Source: Arthrobacter sp. M4 (GTDB lineage: Bacteria; Actinomycetota; Actinomycetes; Actinomycetales; Micrococcaceae). Taken from it: DNA of 64,000 bases. Positions 35,693 to 44,867 of the stretch are shown here, piece by piece (the stretch's first letter is position 1; every line of letters begins with the position of its first letter). A program made the position numbers and the translations under genes. The notes under the pieces are model-generated. The model worked only from the letters and a program-made list of their open reading frames with translations, was not told where the DNA came from and searched no databases. The DNA lies in NCBI RefSeq assembly GCF_020251205.1, contig NZ_JAIWYX010000001.1, forward strand, positions 372,001 through 436,000, read 5' to 3'.

Positions 35693-37864
35693 TCAGGAGC
35701 CCGCAGGCATCACGTTGGGCGGGACGGGATCGTGCCGCAGGTACTCACGCCTGAACCGACCTGTCCCGGCCGTCAGGGCCCGAAGTTCGACGGCGTAGCG
35801 TAGCAATTCCATGTCCGGGACTTCGGCGCTGATCTCGGTGCTCTCGCCGCCGGCGGACGTGGTGCCTGTCAGACGGCCCCGGCGGGCCGAAAGATCGCTC
35901 ATGGCGGCGCCCACATACTCATCCGGAACGCTGATGGTCACGGCCGACACGGGTTCCAGAAGCTGGATTCGGGCAGCTGCAGCAGCCTCCCGCAAGGCGA
36001 GCGCTCCCGCTGCCTGAAAGGCGGCGTCGGACGAATCAACGCTGTGAGTTTTTCCGCCTACCAGGGTTACCCGAATGTCCACCACCGGAAAGCCCGCCGA
36101 TACCCCTTTGAGCATCTGTGCCCGGACGCCCTTTTCAACGGACGTGATGAACGGCCCCGGGATCACACCGCCCACAATGCGGTCGATGAACTCGAATCCG
36201 GCGCCGCGTTCCAGCGGCTCAACTTCGATGTCGCAGATGGCATACTGCCCGTGCCCGCCGGACTGCTTCACATAACGGCCGTGGCCGATGGACTGCCCGG
36301 CGAACGTCTCCCGAAGGGGCGTCACGACGTCGACCGTATGCAGCTTGACGCCCTGCTCCCGAAGCCGGTCAAGAACGGCATCGGCGTGGCCCTCACCCAT
36401 GCACCACAGGACCAGCTGGTGGGTTTCTGCGTTCCGTTCCACCCGGAGCGTCGGATCACCTGCCACCACGCGGGCAAGGCTCCGCACCAAGGCATCTTCA
36501 TCGCTGCGCGTATCCGCTTCCACCGCCACCGGCATCAGTGGTTCCGGCATGTCCCACTTCTCCACCAGGAGCGGGCTGTCCTTGGCGGACACAGTGTCCC
36601 CGGTCTCCGCACCGGAAAGCTTGGCGATAGCGCAGATGTCCCCGGCCACAGCCAGCGGAACCGCCCTAAGGGTGGAGCCTAGCGGTGAATAGAGGTGGGT
36701 CAGCCGTTCGTCGCTGTCGTGGTCCGGGTGTCCCCGGTCGGCCAGGCCGTGCCCGGAAACATGGATGGCGGAGTCTTCCCGGAGCGTGCCGGAAAAGAGC
36801 CGGACCAGGCAGACCCGGCCCAGGAACGGGTCCACGTTGGTGCGCACCACCTCGCCCGCAAGCGGCCCATCCGGATCGCACGTCAGCGGACCCAACGGGT
36901 TGCCGTTCAGGTCGGTGACCAGGGGAACGTCGTGTTCGGCGGGCGAGGGAATGGCGCGGGCAATGAAATTAAGCAGTTCGGCGGTGCCAAGCCCTGTGAT
37001 GGCCGATGTCGCCAGCACCGGGAAAAACGTCCCCCGCGCCACGGCCGTTTCCAAATCGTCAACCAGCACATCCGTGGGGATGTCCTCGCCGCCCAGATAC
37101 CTCTCCATGAGGGTTTCGTCTTCGCTCTCGGCGATGATCCCTTCGATGAGTTCGGCACGGGCGGACTCGGCGGCTGCCATTTCCTGCTCGCTGGCAGCCC
37201 GCACAGCCGGCTTCGAGTCCTCAGCGTAGTCGGAGACCTTCCTTGAGAGCAGGTCCAGGATGCCGGTGGCCTGCCCGTCCGTGTACACAGGCTGCTGGGA
37301 GGGTAGGACCGCGTCTCCGAACGCCGCACGGCATTCGGCCAGCACAGCCGCGTAGTCAGCCCGCGGGTGGTCGAGCCTGCTCATCACTACGGCGCGCGGC
37401 ATGCCCACACGCTCGCATTCGCTCCACAGGGCGATTGTGGCGGCGTCCACGCCGTCCACGGCGGAAACGACGAAAAGCGCGGCATCGGCCCCCCGCAGCC
37501 CGGCCCGCAGTTCGCCCACAAAATCCGCATACCCAGGCGTATCCAGCAGGTTCACCTTGATACCGTCCGTCAGCAAGGGGGCAACTGACAAAGCAACCGA
37601 ACGTTGCTGGTGGACGGCAGTGGGGTCCGAGTCCCCTACCGTGGTCCCTTCGGTAATCGATCCCATGCGGGTGATCACACCCGAGGCAGTCAGCAGGGCT
37701 TCCAGCAGCAGGGTCTTTCCCGCGCCCGAATGGCCGACCAATGCCACGTTGCGTATGTCCTCGGGCCGCCCCGCCACAGCTCCGGTTGTGGGGTCAGCAT
37801 GCCGGGCTTCCGGCCCTCCTTTTGCCTGGCCCTTCACCGTGTTGCCTGAGTTTTTCACCGACAT
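35693..37864 (-). CDS. elongation factor G-like GTPase (EF-G2 type)
   Basis: Translational GTPase paralogue, 723 residues. Walker A/G1 is GHSGAGKT near residues 44-51, G3 is DTPGYADF, and the G4 position reads SRLD rather than NKxD. Domains II to V follow (VEPLERGAGFEFIDRIVGGVIP in domain IV). It lacks other translation genes such as rpsL, rpsG or tuf around it. In mycobacteria a similar EF-G paralogue binds ribosomes but does not replace EF-G in translocation. AGGAGGG precedes the ATG. Confidence 0.88.
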   Translation of the reverse strand: MSVKNSGNTVKGQAKGGPEARHADPTTGAVAGRPEDIRNVALVGHSGAGKTLLLEALLTASGVITRMGSITEGTTVGDSDPTAVHQQRSVALSVAPLLTDGIKVNLLDTPGYADFVGELRAGLRGADAALFVVSAVDGVDAATIALWSECERVGMPRAVVMSRLDHPRADYAAVLAECRAAFGDAVLPSQQPVYTDGQATGILDLLSRKVSDYAEDSKPAVRAASEQEMAAAESARAELIEGIIAESEDETLMERYLGGEDIPTDVLVDDLETAVARGTFFPVLATSAITGLGTAELLNFIARAIPSPAEHDVPLVTDLNGNPLGPLTCDPDGPLAGEVVRTNVDPFLGRVCLVRLFSGTLREDSAIHVSGHGLADRGHPDHDSDERLTHLYSPLGSTLRAVPLAVAGDICAIAKLSGAETGDTVSAKDSPLLVEKWDMPEPLMPVAVEADTRSDEDALVRSLARVVAGDPTLRVERNAETHQLVLWCMGEGHADAVLDRLREQGVKLHTVDVVTPLRETFAGQSIGHGRYVKQSGGHGQYAICDIEVEPLERGAGFEFIDRIVGGVIPGPFITSVEKGVRAQMLKGVSAGFPVVDIRVTLVGGKTHSVDSSDAAFQAAGALALREAAAAARIQLLEPVSAVTISVPDEYVGAAMSDLSARRGRLTGTTSAGGESTEISAEVPDMELLRYAVELRALTAGTGRFRREYLRHDPVPPNVMPAGS

Positions 37865-37955
37865 GAGCCCTCCTGGCGTCCCGGCCGTGACCCGACCGTG
37901 CTGTTGATATCAGATTCCACACCTTGGGCAGGGGGCACGGCAAGAGCTCAACGGC

Positions 37956-38696
37956 CTAGCTGAGCAACCTCCACAGCAGAAATGCAGAGTAAGCTGAGCA
38001 CGCTCCGATGACCACGGCGAAGCCGCCCAGCCACAAAGCTGCCGGAACTCCCGTGGATCGCGAAAGCAGGTAGGCGTCCGATGATGCCAGGCGTCCCCGG
38101 TGCCGCACATGGACTGAGGCCACCTTGAACCAGTCGCGCACGCCGCCTACTCCAAGCGCGATACCCAGCACCAGGACCACGTGGCTTACCGTCGCGGCGC
38201 TCGCACTCACCACCAGGAGCTGCGCAGTTGCGGCGCTGGCCACTGCCACCAAGATGCCCGTCAAGTTGCGGATGAAAAGCAGGGCGGCCAGCAAAGCCAC
38301 AGCGCCAATTGACAGGGCAGCCCCTGAACGGCCAATCGACGCCGCCCAGATCAGTGCCGCCCCCACCAGGGCCGGCGTCGGATAGCCCCAAAAACCGGAC
38401 CACGCCGCGCCAAACCTGCCGCGGCCACTGCTGAGCAGCTGGCCGGAATGGTCCAATCCGATTCGCAGCCCGTGGACAATGCGGCCTGTCATCAATGCCG
38501 CAAAAGCATGCCCCAGTTCATGCACAAACGTCACGTAGAGACCAAACCACCGCCACGTTACGCGGGGGACGCTCAGCACCACGGCAGCAGCCACGATGGC
38601 CAGGACCACGGGTGCCTCGAAAACGGGCACGTCGTGCCTTGTCACGCCAGCCACGAGCGCCTGCCACCAATCGGCGGCTCCATCAGAGAATGTCAT
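37956..38696 (-). CDS. M50-family membrane peptidase
   Basis: A 246-residue polytopic membrane protein of the site-2-protease-like M50B type. The zinc-binding HEXXH is seen as TFVHELGHAFAALMTG near residue 55, and several hydrophobic helices follow. The second metal-ligand region (LDHSGQ...) is plausible but not proven. Its ATG overlaps the stop codon of the upstream helicase gene by four bases (ATGA). A substrate is not predictable. Confidence 0.82.
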   Translation of the reverse strand: MTFSDGAADWWQALVAGVTRHDVPVFEAPVVLAIVAAAVVLSVPRVTWRWFGLYVTFVHELGHAFAALMTGRIVHGLRIGLDHSGQLLSSGRGRFGAAWSGFWGYPTPALVGAALIWAASIGRSGAALSIGAVALLAALLFIRNLTGILVAVASAATAQLLVVSASAATVSHVVLVLGIALGVGGVRDWFKVASVHVRHRGRLASSDAYLLSRSTGVPAALWLGGFAVVIGACSAYSAFLLWRLLS

Positions 38697-41383
38697 TGCC
38701 TCGCTTTCGTTCGGGCAGTCGGAAGGGCTGTCCAAGGGTCTTCCGGCCACGGATGTTTCGGATAGCGGCCACGCATCTCGGCGCGCACGTGCGCGTAAGG
38801 GCCGGACCAGAAGGACGCCAGATCGTCGGTCACGGCCAAGGGTCGCCTCGCCGGGGACAATAAATGGAATAGGACCGGCACCCGGTCGCCTGCAAGTCGG
38901 GGGGTCTCAGCCCAGCCAAAACATTCTTGCAGCTTGACCGCGACAACTGGCCTGCCGTCGTCGTCCTCTGCGTCCGGATAGGCGATAGGCACACGCGAGC
39001 CGCTGGGGACCTCGAGCCATTCCGGCGCCAGCTCCGCCAGCCGCCCTGCTTCCGGCCACGGAAGCAACCGCCGCAACGGCTCTGCCAGATCAATGGCGCT
39101 GACCGGCGCACCGCCCGCCAACAACTCCGTCTCCGGGGAGAGCCACTCCTCCAACTTATTGAGTAGTGCGGCCTCGGCGACGTCAGGCCAAGGTTCGCCA
39201 ACTTCGCGGCGCAGGAATGCCATCCGTCTGCGGAGGCCGTCGGCTGCCTGGGACCAGCCGATCGTGCGCAGCCCCTCGAGGGCGAGGACTCGCCCGACGG
39301 CGGCCCGGCCTTCCGCCGGTCCCGGCCTGACGGGTGCGGAGGAAAGAACTATGGCGCCCAGGCGGCGCTCGCGGCGGGCGGTGACACGGCCGCCTGCAAA
39401 TTGGGCCTCGACGGCGTCGCGAAGTAGATGTCCCGCTGCCGCTTCGGCGTGCATCGCGGTGAGCGGCGCTGCTGAACGGATGGCCGCCCCCGTGGTGGCG
39501 GCGTCCCGTCCCCCGCCACGCGCAACTTCAGCGACGGCCAGCCAGTCCTGTCCGGTCAAGGGACTGCCGACCGGCAGGCCCGCCCTGGTCCCCGACGACA
39601 GAAGGTAGGTTCCGGTGGCGGCGGCGTCCACCCGACGGGCTACACGGTCCGGAAACGCGAGGGCTATGACAAAGCCAACGGCATCATCGAACCGCATCTG
39701 GGCGGATCCCCCTTCTCGGCGCTGTTCTGCGGTGTTCGGAGCGCCGGCGGTCCGGCGGCTGTTTACCCGCCCAGCGATGGCTTCCAGCCTCTTCACTTCT
39801 TCGGCCCACGGCCTCGCCGAGGGATGCCGTCCCGCACGAAGGGAGCTAAGCAAACCGGTCAGGTCGGCGCCCATGGCACGGTAGTCACCAGACACGACGG
39901 CGACAACTTCTGCCGCTGCTCGGGCACCTGCCGCAGGGGCGCCGTCGAGCAGTGCGCGGGCCAGCCGGGGATCAGCAGGAATGGACGCCAGCGTACGGCC
40001 CGTGGGTGTCGCCAGGCCGGCGGAGTCCACTGCCCCTAGTTCCCGAAGCACCTCCACCGCGTCTGCCATTGCGGCCTGCGGCGGTGCGTCCGGCAGGGCC
40101 AGTCCTTTTCCTTCCGGCGCGCCCCAGCAGGCCAGCACCAGGGCCGCTGATGTCAGGTCAGCCGATGCGATCTCCGGCGCCCGGTGCGCCGGGGCGGCAG
40201 CGTACGCTGCTTGTGCGTAGCAGCGGACCACTCGTCCCGGGCCCAGCCGGGCGGCACGTCCGGCGCGCTGTTCTGCCGAAGCCTGTGAGCAGGAAACGGT
40301 GACCAGGCCTGACATGCCGCGGCCGCTGTCCCGACGCGGTTCGCGGGACAGCCCGGCATCGATCACCAGCCGGACACCCGGAACCGTGAGGGACGATTCA
40401 GCCAGGTCGGTGGACACAATGATGCGCGGCAACCCAGCCGGCTCCCGCCCAGCCACGGCGCGATCCTGCTCGCGAGGTCCAATCTGACCGTGCAGCTCGA
40501 GTATCGCGGTGCCGGATCCCAGCCGGGAACGCAGCCGTGCTGCCACCTCGGAAACTTCCCGCGCACCGGGAACAAAAACCAAGGCGTCAACGTCCGGTTC
40601 CCGCGCCGTCCACTGGGTATGTTCCGCAGCCGCCGTAACTGCAACGTGGTCAAGAAATTCGCGCGTGACCCCGTTTATGCCCAGCCTGGGGGCGGGGGCG
40701 GGGGTCCAGACAACATTCAGGGAATGCAGCGCCGGCGGGCAGTCGACGATCGGCGCCGGCTGCCCCTTGTCTCCGAGGACTGCGGCGAAGCGGGGAGAAT
40801 CCAGCGTGGCCGACATCGCAACGAGCAGAAGGTCTTCCCGAAGCTGGCGCACCTCGGTGAGCATGCCGAGCAGGAGGTCGGTCTCCAGTCCGCGCTCATG
40901 CACCTCATCGAGGATGACACCATCCACCTTCTCCAAACCCGGGTCGGCAAGGAGGCGGCGAATGAGGATGCCTGGTGTGACGAACTCGATCAGCGTTCCC
41001 GGACCCGCCATGTGTTCGCCGCGGACCGTGAAGCCCACGCGTTCCCCCAGCCTGCTTCCGTCCAGTGCGGCAAGGCGCCGTGCCGCGGAGCGGGCTGCGA
41101 CGCGGCGTGGTTGTGTAACCACAATGCGTGGCCCGGTGGCGGACAATGCTCCCGGGCCTGCAGCGCTCGCCAGCCCCGCCATATTGGCGAGAAGGGGCGG
41201 AACCAGGGTGGTCTTGCCCGTACCAGGCGGCGCCTGCACCACCGCGCTCCCGGCGATGGTCGCTCCGCTGAGTGCTTCCTTCAGTTCGGGCAGGAAGTCG
41301 GTGAAGGCGAGTCCCGTTCCAATCTCTTGAAGGTCGAAAGGCCGCCAATGGCCCGTGTGCTGCGGCGAAGCGGGGAAAGTCAC
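38693..41383 (-). CDS. hrpB: ATP-dependent RNA helicase HrpB
   Basis: DEAH-box (DExH/RHA-like) helicase, 896 residues. Motif I QAPPGTGKTTLVPPLL lies near residues 50-65, motif II is DEVHERGLETDL, motif III SAT, and motif VI AEQRAGRAARLGPG. The HrpB C-terminal region follows (YAHVRAEMRGRYPKHPWPEDPW at the very end). The start is GTG with no ribosome-binding site and a CAGAAT hexamer six bases before it, so it may be leaderless. It forms an operon with the M50 peptidase gene. Its biological role is poorly known. Confidence 0.92.
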   Translation of the reverse strand: MTFPASPQHTGHWRPFDLQEIGTGLAFTDFLPELKEALSGATIAGSAVVQAPPGTGKTTLVPPLLANMAGLASAAGPGALSATGPRIVVTQPRRVAARSAARRLAALDGSRLGERVGFTVRGEHMAGPGTLIEFVTPGILIRRLLADPGLEKVDGVILDEVHERGLETDLLLGMLTEVRQLREDLLLVAMSATLDSPRFAAVLGDKGQPAPIVDCPPALHSLNVVWTPAPAPRLGINGVTREFLDHVAVTAAAEHTQWTAREPDVDALVFVPGAREVSEVAARLRSRLGSGTAILELHGQIGPREQDRAVAGREPAGLPRIIVSTDLAESSLTVPGVRLVIDAGLSREPRRDSGRGMSGLVTVSCSQASAEQRAGRAARLGPGRVVRCYAQAAYAAAPAHRAPEIASADLTSAALVLACWGAPEGKGLALPDAPPQAAMADAVEVLRELGAVDSAGLATPTGRTLASIPADPRLARALLDGAPAAGARAAAEVVAVVSGDYRAMGADLTGLLSSLRAGRHPSARPWAEEVKRLEAIAGRVNSRRTAGAPNTAEQRREGGSAQMRFDDAVGFVIALAFPDRVARRVDAAATGTYLLSSGTRAGLPVGSPLTGQDWLAVAEVARGGGRDAATTGAAIRSAAPLTAMHAEAAAGHLLRDAVEAQFAGGRVTARRERRLGAIVLSSAPVRPGPAEGRAAVGRVLALEGLRTIGWSQAADGLRRRMAFLRREVGEPWPDVAEAALLNKLEEWLSPETELLAGGAPVSAIDLAEPLRRLLPWPEAGRLAELAPEWLEVPSGSRVPIAYPDAEDDDGRPVVAVKLQECFGWAETPRLAGDRVPVLFHLLSPARRPLAVTDDLASFWSGPYAHVRAEMRGRYPKHPWPEDPWTALPTARTKARQ

Positions 41384-41407
41384 GAATCCATTCTGCCCAC
41401 ACGGTCC

Positions 41408-41437
41408 GTGTCATCCCGAAACAGGGCGGAGCATAAT
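41408..41437 (+). promoter_or_regulatory. promoter of the 2H phosphoesterase gene
   Basis: GTGTCA (41408-41413), an 18-base spacer and CATAAT (41432-41437) on the plus strand, between hrpB and the divergent 2H-type gene. Confidence 0.45.
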
Positions 41438-41479
41438 GGGTTTTCAAACGCAAAACCGTCAGCGTTGACGAGGAGTCCC

Positions 41480-42058
41480 GTGACGACTTTTCCACGCGTC
41501 ACCGTGGAGGTGCCGCTTCTCCGGCTGGGATCCGGGGCCTCCGATTACGTCAAGCTGGGCAGCTATGTCTACGGGTTGCGTAACCCTAAAGGACTGCACA
41601 TGACCTTGCTCCACGTTGGCATCCTCAACGAATTTGCCCGAGACGTTTCGGAGTGGACCAACGGCATCACTGACGCTGAAACGGCAACCCGCAAAACGGT
41701 TGAATGGCTGCACGCCCTGCCTATTCTCCAAGGCTTTTCCGGACGCAGCGACAAGTTAATTGGCCTGGCTGACGGGCGCGTGTCAGGACTTGAAGTGGAA
41801 GTACCGCGGCAGGTGCATGAGTTTCAGGTCAATCTTGTGGAGGCGCTCCACCAATTGCTCGATGAGCTCCTGGTGGACAACATCGACGATTTCATCCTCA
41901 GCTCCCCCGCACTGGGTTACAGGTATCCCCGATGGACGCCACACGTTGCTGTCGGGCGACCTCCGCACAGGAGCCACGAAACATGGGACATAGAGCCACT
42001 AGCCCTGGAGTTCGGCCCGTCGCAGATCAGGAACGGGCGCTTCTTGCCCTCCCCGTGA
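41480..42058 (+). CDS. 2H phosphoesterase (2'-5' RNA ligase-like) superfamily protein
   Basis: A 192-residue protein that resembles the 2H superfamily (cyclic phosphodiesterases, 2'-5' RNA ligase). Two His motifs stand about 100 residues apart: GLHMTLLHVG near residue 40 is a canonical HxT, whereas TPHVAVGR near residue 155 has H-V-A, so the Thr/Ser of the second motif is missing. The GTG start is preceded by AGGAG. An open frame extends far upstream but is antisense to hrpB, so I restrict the gene to 41480. Activity is uncertain. Confidence 0.65.
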   Translation: MTTFPRVTVEVPLLRLGSGASDYVKLGSYVYGLRNPKGLHMTLLHVGILNEFARDVSEWTNGITDAETATRKTVEWLHALPILQGFSGRSDKLIGLADGRVSGLEVEVPRQVHEFQVNLVEALHQLLDELLVDNIDDFILSSPALGYRYPRWTPHVAVGRPPHRSHETWDIEPLALEFGPSQIRNGRFLPSP

Positions 42059-42187
42059 ACCGAGCGTATCCGGTATCGGCTGGAAGCCTGGACAGGGCTG
42101 CGAATCCAATTGATTTTGGGGCCGCGTGAGATAAATTTTCAGTTGAATCATGGTGGCTGGGGCCGCGCTAGGCAAAGGAGTCAAGCC

Positions 42188-43198
42188 ATGGCAATTTCCG
42201 ACTTTGAGCGCTATCCACTGATGTTCGGCCCAAGTCCAATACACCCACTCACGCGGCTCAGCCAGCACCTAGGCGGTGCCAGCATCTGGGCAAAGCGGGA
42301 GGACGTGAACAGCGGCCTGGCCTACGGCGGCAACAAAATCAGGAAGCTGGAGTACTTGGTGCCGGACGCTATTGCGCAAGGCGCCGACACACTCGTTTCG
42401 ATCGGTGGGTATCAGTCCAATCACACCCGGCAAGTGGCCGCGGTTGCCGCGAAGATCGGCATGAAATGCGTGCTGGTCCAGGAGAAATGGGTCGATTGGC
42501 CAGATCCGCTCTATGACCGTGTGGGCAACATCATGCTTTCGCGGATTATGGGCGCCGAAGTTCGCCTCGATCCTGCGGGCTTTGGAATCGGATTCAAATC
42601 CAGCTGGGAACATGCCCTTGACGATGTGAGGAATTCAGGCGGAGTGCCATACCCGATTCCCGCGGGAGCTTCCGATCATCGCCTCGGTGGGCTCGGCTTC
42701 GCCAATTGGGCCACGGAGGTCGCGGAACAGGAGAAAGCGCTAGGGATCTTCTTCGACACGATTGTGGTTTGCAGCGTCACGGGGTCTACCCAGGCCGGGA
42801 TGATCGCAGGTTTCGCCGGGCAGGATCGCCCACGCCGGGTTGTTGGCATCGACGCTTCGGCGAAAATCGACGAGACGCGTGAGCAGGTTGCGCGAATCGC
42901 CCGTAACACCGCCAAGCTGATCGGCCTGGAGCGGGACCTGCGCGATGACGAAATCACCGTCCTGGAGGGATGGGCGGGAGACTTCTACGGCATTCCCGTC
43001 GATTCCACGCTGAACGCCATCCGGCTCACAGGCAGGCTCGAAGGATTGATCATCGATACCGTGTATGAGGGCAAGTCAATGGCTGGGCTGATTGACCTCG
43101 TGTCCAGCGGGGACATTCCCAAAGACTCCAACGTTCTGTTCGCCCACCTTGGCGGCCAACCGGCATTGAACGCCTATTCGGCACTCTTCCAGGAATAA
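42188..43198 (+). CDS. acdS: 1-aminocyclopropane-1-carboxylate deaminase
   Basis: PLP enzyme (336 residues) that splits the plant ethylene precursor ACC into ammonia and 2-oxobutanoate. The N-terminus ([19 protein letters not shown]) closely follows characterised ACC deaminases. The PLP Lys is K50 in [10 protein letters not shown], the catalytic Ser lies in [12 protein letters not shown], and the Tyr-Glu pair is kept in TVYEGKSM with the downstream Leu in [10 protein letters not shown]-cysteine desulfhydrase, the close relative, lacks the last set, so I favour AcdS. AAAGGAG precedes the ATG at 42188. No acdR regulator is adjacent. Confidence 0.87.
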   Translation: MAISDFERYPLMFGPSPIHPLTRLSQHLGGASIWAKREDVNSGLAYGGNKIRKLEYLVPDAIAQGADTLVSIGGYQSNHTRQVAAVAAKIGMKCVLVQEKWVDWPDPLYDRVGNIMLSRIMGAEVRLDPAGFGIGFKSSWEHALDDVRNSGGVPYPIPAGASDHRLGGLGFANWATEVAEQEKALGIFFDTIVVCSVTGSTQAGMIAGFAGQDRPRRVVGIDASAKIDETREQVARIARNTAKLIGLERDLRDDEITVLEGWAGDFYGIPVDSTLNAIRLTGRLEGLIIDTVYEGKSMAGLIDLVSSGDIPKDSNVLFAHLGGQPALNAYSALFQE

Positions 43199-43233
43199 AG
43201 GCAGTTCAGGGAATAAGCTGGGCCCTGGGAGCG

Positions 43234-44574
43234 CTAACCGGCCTCTGCGCCCTGGTGAACGGGAAGGTACAGAACAAACCAGTCGCGGGCCAGAACAGCG
43301 GCTTTCTCCAGGGTGCCTGACTCTTCGAACAGATGGGTGGCACCATCAACAATGTCCAGCTGCCTTGTACATGTCAGGAGGGCCTTCGCCTGTCGGTTGA
43401 GCTCCAGTACCTTGTGGTCCTCGCCCCCAACGATCAGCAGTGTCGGGGCCCGGACCAGGGCCAGCTTTGCGCCGGCAAGGTCGGGGCGGCCTCCGCGGGA
43501 TACCACTGCACGGATTTGGTTTCCCCGTTCCGCCGCAGCCCACAAAGCCGCGCCTGCTCCCGTGCTCGCCCCAAAGTACCCGATCCTGCCCGAAGTCGTG
43601 CCCCGTTGGTTCGCCAACCAATCAGTTGCTGCTCCAAGCCGGCGCGCCAGTAGCTCAATGTCAAAAACATTGGCTCGATTGAGTTCCTCCCCCGGACTCA
43701 GCAGATCCAGAAGGAGCGTTCCCAGGCCCGCCTTGCCCAGGATCGAGGCCACAAATTGGTTTCGCGGACTGTGCCGGCTGCTGCCGCTTCCATGCGCGAA
43801 GACAACAACCCCGGCATCCGGTCCCGGGACCTGCAGGTGTCCCTGAAGCCAAACGCCCTGTGCAGGAATCCGCACATCCTCGTCAACGGAAGACTCATCC
43901 GATCCGGGCGGATCAGCGGCGTTGGCCCAGGCAAGATGCCGGTTCGCAGCGGCGTCCAGCAGTCGCACCACTTCGTCGTCATCCACCTGCGAAAAGTCCC
44001 GGTAGTGGTAGCCGATCGCCTGGAGTTTGCGCGGCGCGGACACGTACACCACCTCGTCCGGTTCCGTGAGTGTGGCAAGGGCATCCGCCGAAACCACCGG
44101 AGCGGCAAGGATTACTTTCCCGGCGCCCGAGTTTCGGGCAACGCTGCACGCGACCCTTGCAGTTGACCCGGTGGCTATGCCGTCGTCGACCACCACAGCG
44201 GTGCGCCCCCGCAGGTCTATGCGGGGCCGATGTGCCCGGAACCGGGCCACGCGGTCATTCAGGACCGCCTGCTCTTCGTGTTGAACCGCCCTCAAATCCG
44301 CGTCCTCGACCCTCGTGATGGAGAGCACGCGCTGGTCGAACTCACACGTACCGTCCTCCCCTATGGCGCCCATCGCCAGTTCGGGCTGGAACGGGACCCC
44401 CAACTTGCGCACGACAATCACGTCCAGCGGAGCGTTGAGCGCAGCGGCTACCTCAACCGCCACCGGAACGCCCCCGCGGGGCAGTCCCAAAACCACTACA
44501 TCCTGGCCGCGCAGATAGGCAAGCCGACTTCCCAGCTGCCGACCGGCGTCGGCCCTGTCCTCAAAATTCCCCAT
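43234..44574 (-). CDS. phosphoribosyltransferase fused to alpha/beta hydrolase
   Basis: A 446-residue two-domain protein. Residues 1-215 form a type I phosphoribosyltransferase domain with the PRPP loop VVVDDGIATGSTA near residue 125 and VVRKLGVPFQPELAMGAIG near residue 50. Residues 235-446 form a dienelactone-hydrolase-like alpha/beta hydrolase with FAHGSGSS, nucleophile elbow GASTGAGA, IVGGEDHKV and the His in GATHLFE. This fusion is known in actinobacteria, but I know of no defined reaction. The ATG start at 44574 has a weak GGGGAC upstream. Confidence 0.83.
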   Translation of the reverse strand: MGNFEDRADAGRQLGSRLAYLRGQDVVVLGLPRGGVPVAVEVAAALNAPLDVIVVRKLGVPFQPELAMGAIGEDGTCEFDQRVLSITRVEDADLRAVQHEEQAVLNDRVARFRAHRPRIDLRGRTAVVVDDGIATGSTARVACSVARNSGAGKVILAAPVVSADALATLTEPDEVVYVSAPRKLQAIGYHYRDFSQVDDDEVVRLLDAAANRHLAWANAADPPGSDESSVDEDVRIPAQGVWLQGHLQVPGPDAGVVVFAHGSGSSRHSPRNQFVASILGKAGLGTLLLDLLSPGEELNRANVFDIELLARRLGAATDWLANQRGTTSGRIGYFGASTGAGAALWAAAERGNQIRAVVSRGGRPDLAGAKLALVRAPTLLIVGGEDHKVLELNRQAKALLTCTRQLDIVDGATHLFEESGTLEKAAVLARDWFVLYLPVHQGAEAG

Positions 44575-44867
44575 GATGCGCCGTCCCCGTAGGGACCCTC
44601 CCCTCTGCGCTGCGGCCGCCGCCCATCTGGATCTTGTCCAGCACGCCAGGGAAGGCGCTAAGCGACCTCCTATTTCCACTATCCCCCACCACGCGTCCCC
44701 AATCGAGGCCTTCGCCCCCGGAAACAGAAGTAACGCAAAGTTCGACGGCGGAGCTCCCCTTGGCGGCGAAAGGCGCCATGGCTATGGCTGGCAGGGCAGC
44801 ACGAAGAGTTCCATGCTGAAACTAGCGGTTTTGCACAATGGCAATCCATGTACTGCGGAGGTGGGGC

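Noticed and set aside
40490..41479. Long open frame upstream of, and in frame with, the 2H phosphoesterase gene.
   Set aside because: It lies antisense to hrpB, has shadow-type composition, and homology-like features begin only at the GTG at 41480.
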